From contig NZ_FYDO01000031.1 in NCBI RefSeq assembly GCF_900187615.1, positions 1 to 64,000 on the forward strand: a stretch of DNA of 64,000 nt. Reading direction: 5' to 3'. The notes beneath the pieces are model-generated. The model did no database searches and was not told the origin of the DNA. It saw only the letters and a program-made list of their open reading frames with translations. Position 1 is the stretch's first letter, and every line of letters starts with the position of its first letter. The stretch is from Pseudomonas sp. Irchel s3f7 (GTDB lineage: Bacteria; Pseudomonadota; Gammaproteobacteria; Pseudomonadales; Pseudomonadaceae). The translations under genes and the position numbers were made by a program. Shown here piece after piece: positions 1 through 7,388 of this stretch.

Positions 1-2
1 GA

Positions 3-110
3 GCCGATGCATTCCTTATCGGCGCATTAGGTGAAGGGGTGGGACGATGTCTCCCACGGTCTGTACTGGTCAGAGTCAGAAGCGAGGCTTTAGTCCCACC
101 CACCCCTTCA
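3..110. other. Structured non-coding segment with competing hairpins
   Basis: No gene is visible here. Three pairings can be seen. A 6-bp stem pairs 3-8 (GCCGAT) with 18-23 (ATCGGC). A long arm at 32-45 (TGAAGGGGTGGGAC) is complementary, apart from a 4-nt bulge, to 93-110. The GGGAC end of that same left arm can instead pair locally with GTCTCCC at about 48-54. The left arm therefore has two mutually exclusive partners. Function is unknown; it could be the end of a transcript or element that starts left of the window. Confidence 0.4.
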
Positions 111-123
111 AGTCTAAACATAC

Positions 124-211
124 AAGCGGGCTTGCCCGCGATGGCGGTCTAACAGGCAACATAAATGTTGAATGTTATGGCCTCATCGCGGGCAAGCCCG
201 CTCCCACAGGG
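124..211. repeat. REP inverted pair downstream of bglX
   Basis: Two REP units in opposite orientation: AGCGGGCTTGCCCGCGAT at about 125-142 and its complement followed by CTCCCACAGGG at about 185-211. They are separated by an AT-richer spacer. The pair lies just after the bglX stop codon, where its hairpins could stop or stabilise the transcript. Confidence 0.8.
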
Positions 212-230
212 TTTTATGGTGTTTGATTAA

Positions 231-2522
231 TTACAACAACTCAAAACTCTGCTGCGTCACGTCCTCGGAGTTCAGGCCGATCTGCACGTTGAACTTGCCC
301 GGTTCCGCTGCGTACTTGAGCTGGGTGTTGTAGAACTTCAGGTCGTCCTCGGTGATGGTGAAGTGCACGACTTTCTGTTCGCCGGCCTTGATCATCACTT
401 TCTGGAAGTTCTTCAGTTCCTTGATCGGACGAATCATCGAACCGGTCTCGTCCTGGATGTACAGCTGGACCACGGTTTCACCGTCACGCTTGCCGGTGTT
501 CTTCACTTTTACGCTGGCGTCGAGCTTGCCGGTCTTGTTCAGCGTGGTCGATGACAGCGCCATGTCGCTCAGGTTGAACTCGGTGTAACTCAGGCCGTAA
601 CCGAACGGGTACAGGGGACCGGTGGTGTCATCGAAGTACTGCGAGGTGTAGTTGCCCGGTTTGCCCGGGGTGAACGGCCGGCCGATGGTCAGGTGGTTGT
701 AGTAGGTCGGAATCTGCCCAACCGAGCGCGGGATGGTGATCGGCAGTTTGCCCGACGGGTTGTAGTCGCCGAACAGCACGTCGGCGATGGCGTTGCCACC
801 CTCGGTGCCGCTGAACCAGGTTTCGAGGATCGCGTCAGCCTGTTCCTTCTCTTCGAGAATCGACAGCGGACGGCCGTTCATCAACACCAGCACCAGCGGT
901 TTGCCGGTGGCTTTCAGGGCTCGGATCAGCTCGCGCTGGTTTTCCGGGATGTTCAGGTCGGTGCGGCTCGACGATTCGTGGGACATGCCACGGGACTCGC
1001 CCACGGCAGCGACGACCACGTCAGCTTCCTTGGCTGCTTTCACCGCTTCGTCGATCAGCACGTTCGCCGGGCGTGGGTCATCCACCACTTCCGGGGCGTC
1101 GAAGTTGAGGAAGTTCAGGTAACCGAGGATTTTCGGGTCGCTGGTGATGTTGGCACCGCGAGCGTAGATCAGCGTCGATTTATCGCCCAGCGCGCTGCTC
1201 ATGCCATCGAACAGGGTCACCGATTGCGCAGGGCGACCGGCAGCGGCCCAGCTGCCCATCATGTCGATCGGGGCCTTGGCCAGCGGACCGACCAAGGCGA
1301 TTTTCGCGGTTTTCTTCAGTGGCAGGGTTTCGTTCTGGTTTTTCAGCAACACCAGGCTGCGGCGCGCCACATCGCGGGCCTCGGCGCGGTGCAGGCGGCT
1401 GTCGGCGTAGGTGTCGACCGGATCATCCTCAGCCTTGCCGATACGCAGGTACGGGTCCTTGAACAGGCCCATGTCGTACTTGGCATCCAGCACTGCGCGA
1501 ACGGCGTTGTCGATGTCGCTTTGCTGGATCTCGCCGGCCTTCAACAGCCCCGGCAGTTCTTTGCCGTACAGGGTGTCGTTCATGCTCATGTGGATACCGG
1601 CCTTGATCGCCAGCTTCGCGGCTTCACGGCCGTCACGAGCGACGCCGTGCTTGATCAGCTCGAAAATCGCCCCGTGGTCGCTGACCGCCAGGCCCTTGAA
1701 GCCCCATTCCTTGCGCAACAGGTCGTTCATCAGCCAGGTATTGGCGGTGGCAGGCACGCCGTTGATCGAGTTCAGCGCAACCATCACCCCGCCAGCACCG
1801 GCGTCAATCGCGGCGCGGTACGGCGGCAGGTAATCCTGGTACATCTTGACCGGGCTCATGTCGACCACGTTGTAGTCGCGGCCACCCTCGACCGCGCCGT
1901 ACAGGGCGAAGTGCTTGACGCTGGCCATGATGCTGTCGGCCGTGTTGGCGCCCGCCCCCTGGAACGCCTTGACCATCACCCCGGCAATGCGCGACACCAG
2001 ATAGGTGTCCTCGCCAAAGCCTTCGGACGTGCGGCCCCAGCGCGGATCGCGGGAAATATCGACCATCGGCGCGAAGGTGAGGTCGAGGCTGTCAGCCGCG
2101 GCTTCCTTGGCGGCTATACGCCCGGACAGGCCGATGGCGTCCATGTCCCAGCTCGAGGCCAGGGCCAGCGGGATCGGGAAAATGGTGCGGTGACCGTGGA
2201 TCACGTCGTAGGCGAAGAACATCGGGATCTTCAGGCGGCTGCGCATGGCAGCATCCTGCATCGGACGGTTTTCCGGGCGGGTGATCGAGTTGAACGTGCC
2301 GCCGATGTTGCCGGCCGCGATTTCCTTGCGGATCATTTCGCGGGGCATTTCCGGGCCGATGCTGATCAGGCGCAGTTGGCCGATTTTCTCATCGAGGGTC
2401 ATTTGCTTCATCAGGTTGCTGACGAAGGCGTCCTTGTTCTCCAGGGGGGCGGGCGTCGTGGCGGCCAATACGTTATGACTGGCCAGGCCGACGAACAGGC
2501 CCAGCAAACACAGCTTCTTCAT
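231..2522 (-). CDS. bglX: Periplasmic beta-glucosidase, glycoside hydrolase family 3
   Basis: Exo-acting beta-glucosidase that hydrolyses terminal beta-D-glucosyl residues, most likely in the periplasm. The 763-residue product is close to E. coli BglX (765). A signal peptide occupies about residues 1-20 (MKKLCLLG...NVLA). The GH3 N-terminal barrel follows, with the nucleophile motif GLAVSDHGA (Asp282). The alpha/beta sandwich domain and a C-terminal fibronectin-III-like domain (about 670-763) come next. The frame stays open 62 codons upstream, but only the start at 2522 is followed directly by a signal peptide; the ribosome site there is weak. It stands alone, divergent from lemA, with a REP pair after its stop. 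Confidence 0.93.
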   Translation of the reverse strand: MKKLCLLGLFVGLASHNVLAATTPAPLENKDAFVSNLMKQMTLDEKIGQLRLISIGPEMPREMIRKEIAAGNIGGTFNSITRPENRPMQDAAMRSRLKIPMFFAYDVIHGHRTIFPIPLALASSWDMDAIGLSGRIAAKEAAADSLDLTFAPMVDISRDPRWGRTSEGFGEDTYLVSRIAGVMVKAFQGAGANTADSIMASVKHFALYGAVEGGRDYNVVDMSPVKMYQDYLPPYRAAIDAGAGGVMVALNSINGVPATANTWLMNDLLRKEWGFKGLAVSDHGAIFELIKHGVARDGREAAKLAIKAGIHMSMNDTLYGKELPGLLKAGEIQQSDIDNAVRAVLDAKYDMGLFKDPYLRIGKAEDDPVDTYADSRLHRAEARDVARRSLVLLKNQNETLPLKKTAKIALVGPLAKAPIDMMGSWAAAGRPAQSVTLFDGMSSALGDKSTLIYARGANITSDPKILGYLNFLNFDAPEVVDDPRPANVLIDEAVKAAKEADVVVAAVGESRGMSHESSSRTDLNIPENQRELIRALKATGKPLVLVLMNGRPLSILEEKEQADAILETWFSGTEGGNAIADVLFGDYNPSGKLPITIPRSVGQIPTYYNHLTIGRPFTPGKPGNYTSQYFDDTTGPLYPFGYGLSYTEFNLSDMALSSTTLNKTGKLDASVKVKNTGKRDGETVVQLYIQDETGSMIRPIKELKNFQKVMIKAGEQKVVHFTITEDDLKFYNTQLKYAAEPGKFNVQIGLNSEDVTQQSFELL

Positions 2523-2771
2523 GAATAGTTTTCTCAAGGGCCCAAACGGCGATGTACACGCCGGCCAGCCAAAATTTAGGGAACGACTATTGTTGTTCGG
2601 GTGCTGACTTAAAAAGCGCCAGCCGAAGTCCGCACGCGCTTTCACGCGGGGCCTCTTTTTAGCCCATCGGCCCGTGGCAATCCAGAGGCGCGGGCGATTA
2701 TGCCCCAACAGCCGGCCGAGAAGGTTTCACGGTCGGTTTTTTCATGAAATGTACAAGGGAGCATCATCCTG

Positions 2772-3377
2772 ATGAATGTCAGTCCAACCCATCGTTCACG
2801 CTTGCAAGTCGCCATGTTGCTGATGCTGACGTCGTTACTGAGCGCTTGCGGCATCAACAACATCCCGACCCTCGACGAGCAGGCCAAGGCCGCGTGGGGG
2901 CAGGTGCAAAACCAGTATCAGCGCCGCGCCGACCTGATTCCCAACCTGGTGGAAACCGTCAAGGGCTACGCGGCCCACGAGAAGGAAACCCTGACCGCCG
3001 TCATCGAAGCGCGGGCCAAGGCCACGTCGATCCAGGTGGATGCATCGACCCTGGACAACCCGGAAAAGCTCAAACAGTACCAGCAAGCCCAGGATCAGCT
3101 CAGTGGTGCCTTGAGCCGACTGATGGTGGTGTCCGAGCGTTATCCGGACCTGAAGGCCAACCAGAATTTCCTTGCCCTGCAATCGCAGCTAGAGGGTACC
3201 GAAAACCGGATCAGCGTAGCCCGGCGCGACTTCATTCTTGCGGTGCAGAAGTACAACACCGAGATCCGTACCTTCCCCGGTCGCCTGTGGCATACGGTGA
3301 TGTACAGCGACCTGCCGGTTCGCGAAACCTTCGAAGCCACGCCGGGCGCGGAAAAGCCCCCTGAGGTCAAATTCTGA
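2772..3377 (+). CDS. lemA: LemA family lipoprotein
   Basis: Member of the LemA family (201 residues). The N-terminus is a lipoprotein signal with the lipobox LSAC, Cys26 being the predicted lipidation site. The body carries the family hallmark QNQYQRRADLIPNLVETVKG, followed by long helices that form a coiled four-helix bundle in family structures. AAGGGAG lies about 10 nt before the ATG. Two TPM-domain genes follow, an arrangement common for LemA genes. The molecular role is not established; envelope attachment is inferred from the lipobox. Confidence 0.88.
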   Translation: MNVSPTHRSRLQVAMLLMLTSLLSACGINNIPTLDEQAKAAWGQVQNQYQRRADLIPNLVETVKGYAAHEKETLTAVIEARAKATSIQVDASTLDNPEKLKQYQQAQDQLSGALSRLMVVSERYPDLKANQNFLALQSQLEGTENRISVARRDFILAVQKYNTEIRTFPGRLWHTVMYSDLPVRETFEATPGAEKPPEVKF

Positions 3378-3420
3378 ATCAATCCCGTAGAGAGCGGTGT
3401 ATGTATGGATGAGGTTGCCA

Positions 3421-4176
3421 ATGCGCGTTTTGAAAGTGGGTCTGATGCTGTTGTTGTGGGGGGTGGCCGTCACGGCTCGTGCCGAGCTGGTTTTCCCGGC
3501 GCTGACCGGGCGAGTGGTGGACAACGCCCAAATGATCGAGCCGTCGGTGCGCCAGCAACTGACCCAGCAACTTCAGGCCCATGAAACCGCCACTGGCGAG
3601 CAGCTGGTGGTGGTCACCCTGCCGGATTTGCAGGGCACCGACATTGCCGATTTCGGTTATCAGTTGGGGCGTCACTGGGGTATCGGGCAGAAGGACAAGA
3701 ACAACGGTGCCTTGCTGATTGTCGCCCGGGACGAGCGAAAACTGCGTATCGAAGTCGGTTATGGCCTGGAGGATCGCCTCACCGACGCCCAGAGTTCGGT
3801 GATCATCAATCAGGTCATCACGCCGGCATTCAAGACCGGGAACTTCAACAAAGGCATCAGCGATGGCGTCGCGGCAATGCTGGTGGTGCTAGGCGGAAAT
3901 CCCTTGGACGAACCGTCGACCGCCTATGAATCCCGAGGCGATCCGGGGGACGATTTCGTCTCGCGCCATCCGGGGGTTTTCGTGTTTGTGCTGCTGTTGT
4001 TCATCCTGATTTTTTTTGTCGGCCAAATGCTCGGTATTCTTCCGGCCGGCCGTGGCGGCTCCGGAGGTTCCGGTGGCGGCTTTGGTGGTGGTGGTTTTGG
4101 CGGCGGCGGTGGAGGCGGGGGGTTCAGCGGCGGTGGGGGCAGTTTCGGCGGGGGCGGTTCGTCCGGCGGCTGGTGA
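3421..4176 (+). CDS. TPM-domain (YgcG-type) secreted/membrane protein with Gly-rich tail
   Basis: 251 residues. Order of elements: signal peptide (about 1-22, ending ARA), TPM domain (about 30-155) with the conserved VVDNAQMIEP opening, a hydrophobic segment (FVFVLLLFILIFFVGQMLGI, about 182-202), and a C-terminal tail made almost wholly of Gly with Ser and Phe, as in YgcG-like proteins. The open frame begins at 3397, but GATGAGG with suitable spacing favours the ATG at 3421. It lies between lemA and a second TPM gene, so a shared envelope role is likely. The precise function is unknown. Confidence 0.85.
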   Translation: MRVLKVGLMLLLWGVAVTARAELVFPALTGRVVDNAQMIEPSVRQQLTQQLQAHETATGEQLVVVTLPDLQGTDIADFGYQLGRHWGIGQKDKNNGALLIVARDERKLRIEVGYGLEDRLTDAQSSVIINQVITPAFKTGNFNKGISDGVAAMLVVLGGNPLDEPSTAYESRGDPGDDFVSRHPGVFVFVLLLFILIFFVGQMLGILPAGRGGSGGSGGGFGGGGFGGGGGGGGFSGGGGSFGGGGSSGGW

Positions 4177-4204
4177 CAATAATAATGAGCAGGCATTTCA
4201 CGAC

Positions 4205-4822
4205 ATGGCATTACTGACTGAACACGAACAACGCAAAGTCGCCGAGGCGATTGCCCGGGTCGAACGCGATACCGATGCGGAACTGGTGACGGTGCTCGCG
4301 GCCCGCGCCGATGATTACGCCTACATTCCGCTGCTGTGGGCCAGCCTGCTGGCGTTGCTGGCGCCGGGTATCGTGCATTACCTCACGGGTTGGCTGACCA
4401 TGCACAGCCTGCTGCTGGTGCAGTGGATCACCTTCATCGTGTTGTGCCTGGTGTTTCGCTTGCCGAAAGTCACCACGCACCTGATCCCGAGGTCGGTGCG
4501 TCATTGGCGCGCCTCAAACCTGGCCCGTCGGCAGTTTCTGGAGCAGAACCTGCACCACACGCAAGGCAGCACCGGCATGCTGATTTTTGTCTCAGAGGCC
4601 GAGCGCTACGTGGAAATTCTCGTGGATGAGGGCATCTCCAGTCGTCTGGACAACAAGCATTGGGATGCGATCGTCGCCACGTTTACTCAGCAGGTGAAGG
4701 CAGGGCAGACCCTGCAAGGGTTTGTCAGCTGCATCGAAGCCTGTGGCAAGCTGCTCAAAGTACATGTGCCGGTGACCCATGCGCGCAATGAATTGCCGAA
4801 CCGTTTAGTGGTGCTCGGCTAA
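4205..4822 (+). CDS. TPM-domain membrane protein, third gene of the lemA cluster
   Basis: 205 residues with a short N-terminal TPM half (MALLTEHEQRKVAEAI...DAELVTVLAARADDYAYIP). Two membrane spans follow (about 48-65 and 72-92), then a cytosolic TPM continuation with TGMLIFVSEAERYVEILVDE, the typical TPM core strand. It starts 29 nt after the previous stop codon, consistent with an operon. The frame extends upstream inside the previous gene, but residues before the ATG at 4205 do not resemble the family. Exact function unknown. Confidence 0.84.
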   Translation: MALLTEHEQRKVAEAIARVERDTDAELVTVLAARADDYAYIPLLWASLLALLAPGIVHYLTGWLTMHSLLLVQWITFIVLCLVFRLPKVTTHLIPRSVRHWRASNLARRQFLEQNLHHTQGSTGMLIFVSEAERYVEILVDEGISSRLDNKHWDAIVATFTQQVKAGQTLQGFVSCIEACGKLLKVHVPVTHARNELPNRLVVLG

Positions 4823-4952
4823 GTCTGATCACGGCGTTGTGTAGCGCTCGCCGCTACAAGTCCCGTCAATTGTCCCGACTCAGCCTTCTCGTCAATATTT
4901 CTCTCTACCAGCGGATGCCCAGCGAAGGGCACTCCAGCGTAGAGGGATTCTT

Positions 4953-5255
4953 ATGCCAACCCAACAATCAATTGACTCTCTTGTACGGATCGCTCCCCGC
5001 GGAGAGAAAAGTGCGTCGTCGGTGAAACTGACGGCGAAAGAAACACAAATCCTGATGTGGTGTTACAAGGGCAAAACTTCCTGGGAAATTTCCAGGATCG
5101 AAAATTGCGCGGAGTCGACCGTCAATTTTCACTTCGCCAATATTCGCCGAAAATTCGACGTCAGCTCTCGCAGTTGCGCCATCTTCAAGGCGATCGAGTC
5201 GGGAGCGATCAACGTTGACTCGGGCGTTGTGCGAGGTGCACATGAGCCTGACTGA
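4953..5255 (+). CDS. HTH-only LuxR/GerE-type regulator heading a phage-like lysis cassette
   Basis: 100 residues holding little more than a GerE helix-turn-helix (about 24-88): LTAKETQILMWCYKGKTSWEI, then AESTVNFHFANIRRKF, the recognition helix region. There is no autoinducer, PAS or receiver domain. AGAGGG stands 7-12 nt before the ATG. The last 14 nt overlap the following holin-like gene, so the two are probably translated together. I infer a small regulator captured with, or belonging to, a prophage lysis module. It might act without a ligand because no sensory domain is present. Confidence 0.75.
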   Translation: MPTQQSIDSLVRIAPRGEKSASSVKLTAKETQILMWCYKGKTSWEISRIENCAESTVNFHFANIRRKFDVSSRSCAIFKAIESGAINVDSGVVRGAHEPD

Positions 5256-5598
5256 TTCGACCTACAACAGTATCAGCGCGCTGATGGTGGGAATGGGGAT
5301 CGCAACATTGCCGGTGATCGATGGCGAGGTATTGTTCGGTGCATCGCTCGGCGCGTGGCTGGTGACCACCACGCGCGCTAACTTCAAGGCCTGGCAGCGT
5401 ATCGGTTCCTGGTTGTTGTCTGCGGGTGTGGGCTACCTGTTTTCGCCTGTCGCCCAACCGCTGGCACCCTTTCTGACTGCGGGCGTGACGGCGTTTATCT
5501 GCGCGTTGATCGTCATTCCCATCAGTATCAAGCTCATGCAGTGGATTGATGGCGCGGGTATCGGTGAAATCATTCGGCACTTCAGGGGGCGAGGATGA
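5242..5598 (+). CDS. Putative phage holin
   Basis: 118 residues with three to four hydrophobic segments (about 9-30, 34-48, 51-70 and 76-98) and a charged C-terminal tail (IIRHFRGRG), which fits a holin-type pore former. GAGG precedes the ATG. The start overlaps the HTH gene by 14 nt and the stop overlaps the next holin-like gene. It resembles proteins annotated as 'putative holin' in Pseudomonas prophages; that is recalled family knowledge, not a search. No endolysin gene follows, so lysis function is doubtful in this setting. Confidence 0.6.
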   Translation: MSLTDSTYNSISALMVGMGIATLPVIDGEVLFGASLGAWLVTTTRANFKAWQRIGSWLLSAGVGYLFSPVAQPLAPFLTAGVTAFICALIVIPISIKLMQWIDGAGIGEIIRHFRGRG

Positions 5599-5879
5599 TG
5601 GGCCAGGAAATGGTTGCTCTGGTTTGGGTAACGGGTGTGGCTCACTTGATCAGTGCCTTCAGGCTGGCGTGTTATCAACGCGATGAACACCACCACTGTT
5701 GGCGTGAAAGTGTATTGATCAGCCTGTGTGGAGGAATGTTCTGCCTTGCCGGTATTGACGTGTTGCTGGCATTTCTACCGGTCAGCCCTTGGCATGCTGG
5801 GGTGAGCGTCCTGGCATGCGTAGTGATTGTTCGCAGCAGCGGTAACCTCATGGTTTTGTGGCACGCCTTAAAGCAATGA
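5595..5879 (+). CDS. Second small holin-like membrane protein
   Basis: 94 residues with three membrane segments (about 4-22, 34-55 and 63-88) and a His/Cys-rich loop (ACYQRDEHHHCWRE). Size and topology fit a phage holin family III / LydA-type protein. Translation could start at 5595, or at 5598 in a TGATG junction with the upstream gene; AGGGGG spacing favours 5598. It converges on the CI-like repressor with only 11 nt between stop codons. Holin pairs (holin and antiholin) are common in phage lysis cassettes, which supports the reading. Confidence 0.55.
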   Translation: MMGQEMVALVWVTGVAHLISAFRLACYQRDEHHHCWRESVLISLCGGMFCLAGIDVLLAFLPVSPWHAGVSVLACVVIVRSSGNLMVLWHALKQ

Positions 5880-5890
5880 CGTACTGGGCT

Positions 5891-6316
5891 TCAAGTTTTG
5901 TTCGAGAGTTCAAGTGCCGCCAGGGTGATGGACATCTCGGAAAGTTTGAGCTCCATTTCCCGCAGCCGTTGTTTTTCTTCCAGCGTGTTTTGTATGGCGC
6001 AACGATCATTTTCATCAAGCAACCGCCATAACGCGAGAATGGTGTTTTCCCGGGTTGTACTTTCCTGATTCGCTACCGAGGAATCAGTAACGGTTTGTCT
6101 CAGGATCGGCCCTTCACCCAGCAGCAACCAGTCGAGTGAGATGCCACGAGCTTGCGCGATATCTACGCATAATGAGTACGGTGTGCTGTCGCGGCCTTTC
6201 CAGCTGCTAAGGGTTTGCGGGCTGATCTGTAACGCTGAAGACAGAGAAGCATCGGTTTTTGTGCCGGTAATCTGCTTCAGGCGAGCCAGGACAGCTTGTG
6301 ATTTTTTGCTACGCAA
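5891..6316 (-). CDS. CI-type phage repressor (HTH, no peptidase domain)
   Basis: 141 residues. The N-terminal helix-turn-helix matches the bacteriophage CI repressor N-terminal domain: KTDASLSSALQISPQTLSSWKGRDSTP and the typical YSLCVDIAQARGISLDWLLLGEGP. The C-terminal part is a helical, charged segment (about 105-141), not a LexA/S24 autoprotease, so RecA-mediated cleavage is unlikely. The start is TTG at 6316, with AGGAAGAGG upstream. It is divergent from a sigma70-like promoter at 6333-6361 that leads into the ogr operon, the usual layout of a phage immunity region. The sequence TAATGAGTAC occurs both within this gene (6171-6180) and in the intergenic region (6365-6374). Confidence 0.8.
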   Translation of the reverse strand: MRSKKSQAVLARLKQITGTKTDASLSSALQISPQTLSSWKGRDSTPYSLCVDIAQARGISLDWLLLGEGPILRQTVTDSSVANQESTTRENTILALWRLLDENDRCAIQNTLEEKQRLREMELKLSEMSITLAALELSNKT

Positions 6317-6332
6317 TTTGAGCCTCTTCCTT

Positions 6333-6361
6333 TTGACATATGCTTTTTGAGTGCCTAATTT
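6333..6361 (+). promoter_or_regulatory. Sigma70-type promoter divergent from the CI repressor
   Basis: TTGACA at 6333-6338, a 17-nt spacer, and TAATTT at 6356-6361. It points toward the small frame and ogr. Downstream lie repeated TGAGTA/TGAGTC words (6368-6415), plausible repressor half-sites. Confidence 0.55.
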
Positions 6362-6425
6362 ATGCGTAATGAGTACTTTTTTTCTTGTGAGTAATCAATC
6401 ATCGACTATGAGTCAGAAGAATACG

Positions 6426-6620
6426 ATGTCGAAACTTCCTAATGGTATCAGGGTGATTTCCTACGAGCATGGCTCGAACCCACTACGCGTCTGCCAGATG
6501 CACTTCCTTATGTCTGGCAGACATTGTTCACAAGACCTGAGCGCCGCAATCAAGGCCTCAAGCAGTATTGCGTTTGATCAGGTTGATTGCCACCCAATGA
6601 CCGTCGGGAACCCAGCATGA
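6426..6620 (+). CDS. Small unknown frame translationally coupled to ogr
   Basis: 64-residue frame beginning MSKLPNGIRVISYEHGSN. I do not recognise it. It sits exactly between the phage-type promoter and ogr, and its stop overlaps the ogr start in an ATGA junction, which favours real translation. A 10-bp inverted repeat (6489-6522) lies inside it, which could argue for a regulatory leader instead. The start is uncertain; the same frame is open from 6351. Confidence 0.35.
   Translation: MSKLPNGIRVISYEHGSNPLRVCQMHFLMSGRHCSQDLSAAIKASSSIAFDQVDCHPMTVGNPA
6489..6522. promoter_or_regulatory. Perfect 10-bp inverted repeat upstream of ogr
   Basis: GTCTGCCAGA at 6489-6498 and TCTGGCAGAC at 6513-6522, separated by 14 nt. 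It could be an operator for a dimeric regulator or an RNA hairpin ahead of ogr. Confidence 0.5.
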
Positions 6621-6892
6621 GCACTTACAAAATGGTATGCCCGCACTGCTTGAACAGGATGCGCATTCGCACCAGTGAGGGCCGGCATATTTTTCTGCGG
6701 GTGGCGTACCTGCAATGCACGTCGGAGGCCTGTGGCTGGTCGGTACGGGCCGAGTTTGAAATGACCCACGAGCTTTCACCCAGTGGCATGCCCAACCCCG
6801 CCGTGCGCCTGCCTTGCGCCGGGCCCGACCTGCGTCATGCCGCGAAGCCTGTTGTGAGCCCTGCAACGACCGATGTACCGCAGGAGACGTGA
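6617..6892 (+). CDS. ogr: Ogr/Delta-like zinc-finger transcription activator
   Basis: 91 residues. The N-terminal zinc finger matches the Ogr/Delta family: CPHC (Cys8, Cys11) and C-x4-C (Cys34, Cys39), with the intervening MRIRTSEG and LRVAYLQC characteristic of these proteins. In P2-like phages Ogr activates late structural and lysis promoters by contacting RNA polymerase alpha. Here it follows a CI-divergent promoter and precedes an unknown 120-residue gene by 2 nt. No P2-type late genes are present in the window, so its present targets are unclear. Confidence 0.85.
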   Translation: MSTYKMVCPHCLNRMRIRTSEGRHIFLRVAYLQCTSEACGWSVRAEFEMTHELSPSGMPNPAVRLPCAGPDLRHAAKPVVSPATTDVPQET

Positions 6893-6894
6893 GC

Positions 6895-7257
6895 ATGAGC
6901 ATCCTTGATGAAAATGCAGATCTGAATGAAGAGCTTTTGGCGATTGCCCAGGCGTTTCTGGTGCGGCATGAAAGTGAAGGGGGGGTCGACGATCAAGTCC
7001 TGTTCTGTCGTGCGGTGAAACATTTGCAGAACATGGAGGTGCCAATGCACCTGGCGGAAAGGTTGGTCAGCCGTGCCTACGGCTTACTCAAATCCTGCAA
7101 CGATCGTCGGCGACTGGATATCGATGCAAGTTCCGAAACGGTCGCCGTGGTGACTGATCCGGTCAATGGCCTGACCTGGGCGGTGCCCGTGGGGTTGATC
7201 TTCAAACACATCATCAATTCGCCCAGCAACCGTAAGCTTCGCCTCGTGGAACCCTGA
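6895..7257 (+). CDS. Hypothetical protein in the phage cassette
   Basis: 120 residues, predicted soluble and mostly helical, beginning MSILDENADLNEELLAIAQAF. I recognise no domain. It starts 2 nt after the ogr stop, so it is almost certainly in the same transcript. The frame extends upstream inside ogr, but the ATG at 6895 is the only start compatible with coupling. It is the last gene of the cassette before the chromosomal methyltransferase gene. Confidence 0.6.
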   Translation: MSILDENADLNEELLAIAQAFLVRHESEGGVDDQVLFCRAVKHLQNMEVPMHLAERLVSRAYGLLKSCNDRRRLDIDASSETVAVVTDPVNGLTWAVPVGLIFKHIINSPSNRKLRLVEP

Positions 7258-7388
7258 GGCATCAGCCGCCGCATCAAGGTCCTGGATCGCATGACTGGGA
7301 CCTGCAACAAAATAACCCCGTGCCCAAAGTCCTCGACCCCCTTAAAATACCGGCATTCTCCGATTTGCATCGCCCGAGGCCGTTTTCC

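Noticed and set aside
693..2528. 611-codon plus-strand open frame
   Set aside because: Antisense shadow of bglX; composition is Gln/Val/Arg-rich without domain motifs, as expected from GC-rich third positions.
3421..4176. Gly-codon repeat tract at 4050-4170 as a tandem DNA repeat
   Set aside because: Explained by the Gly-rich tail of the TPM protein, a family feature.
4953..7257. R-type tailocin (pyocin) cluster
   Set aside because: Repressor and holins are present, but no tail, sheath, baseplate or fibre genes follow in the window.
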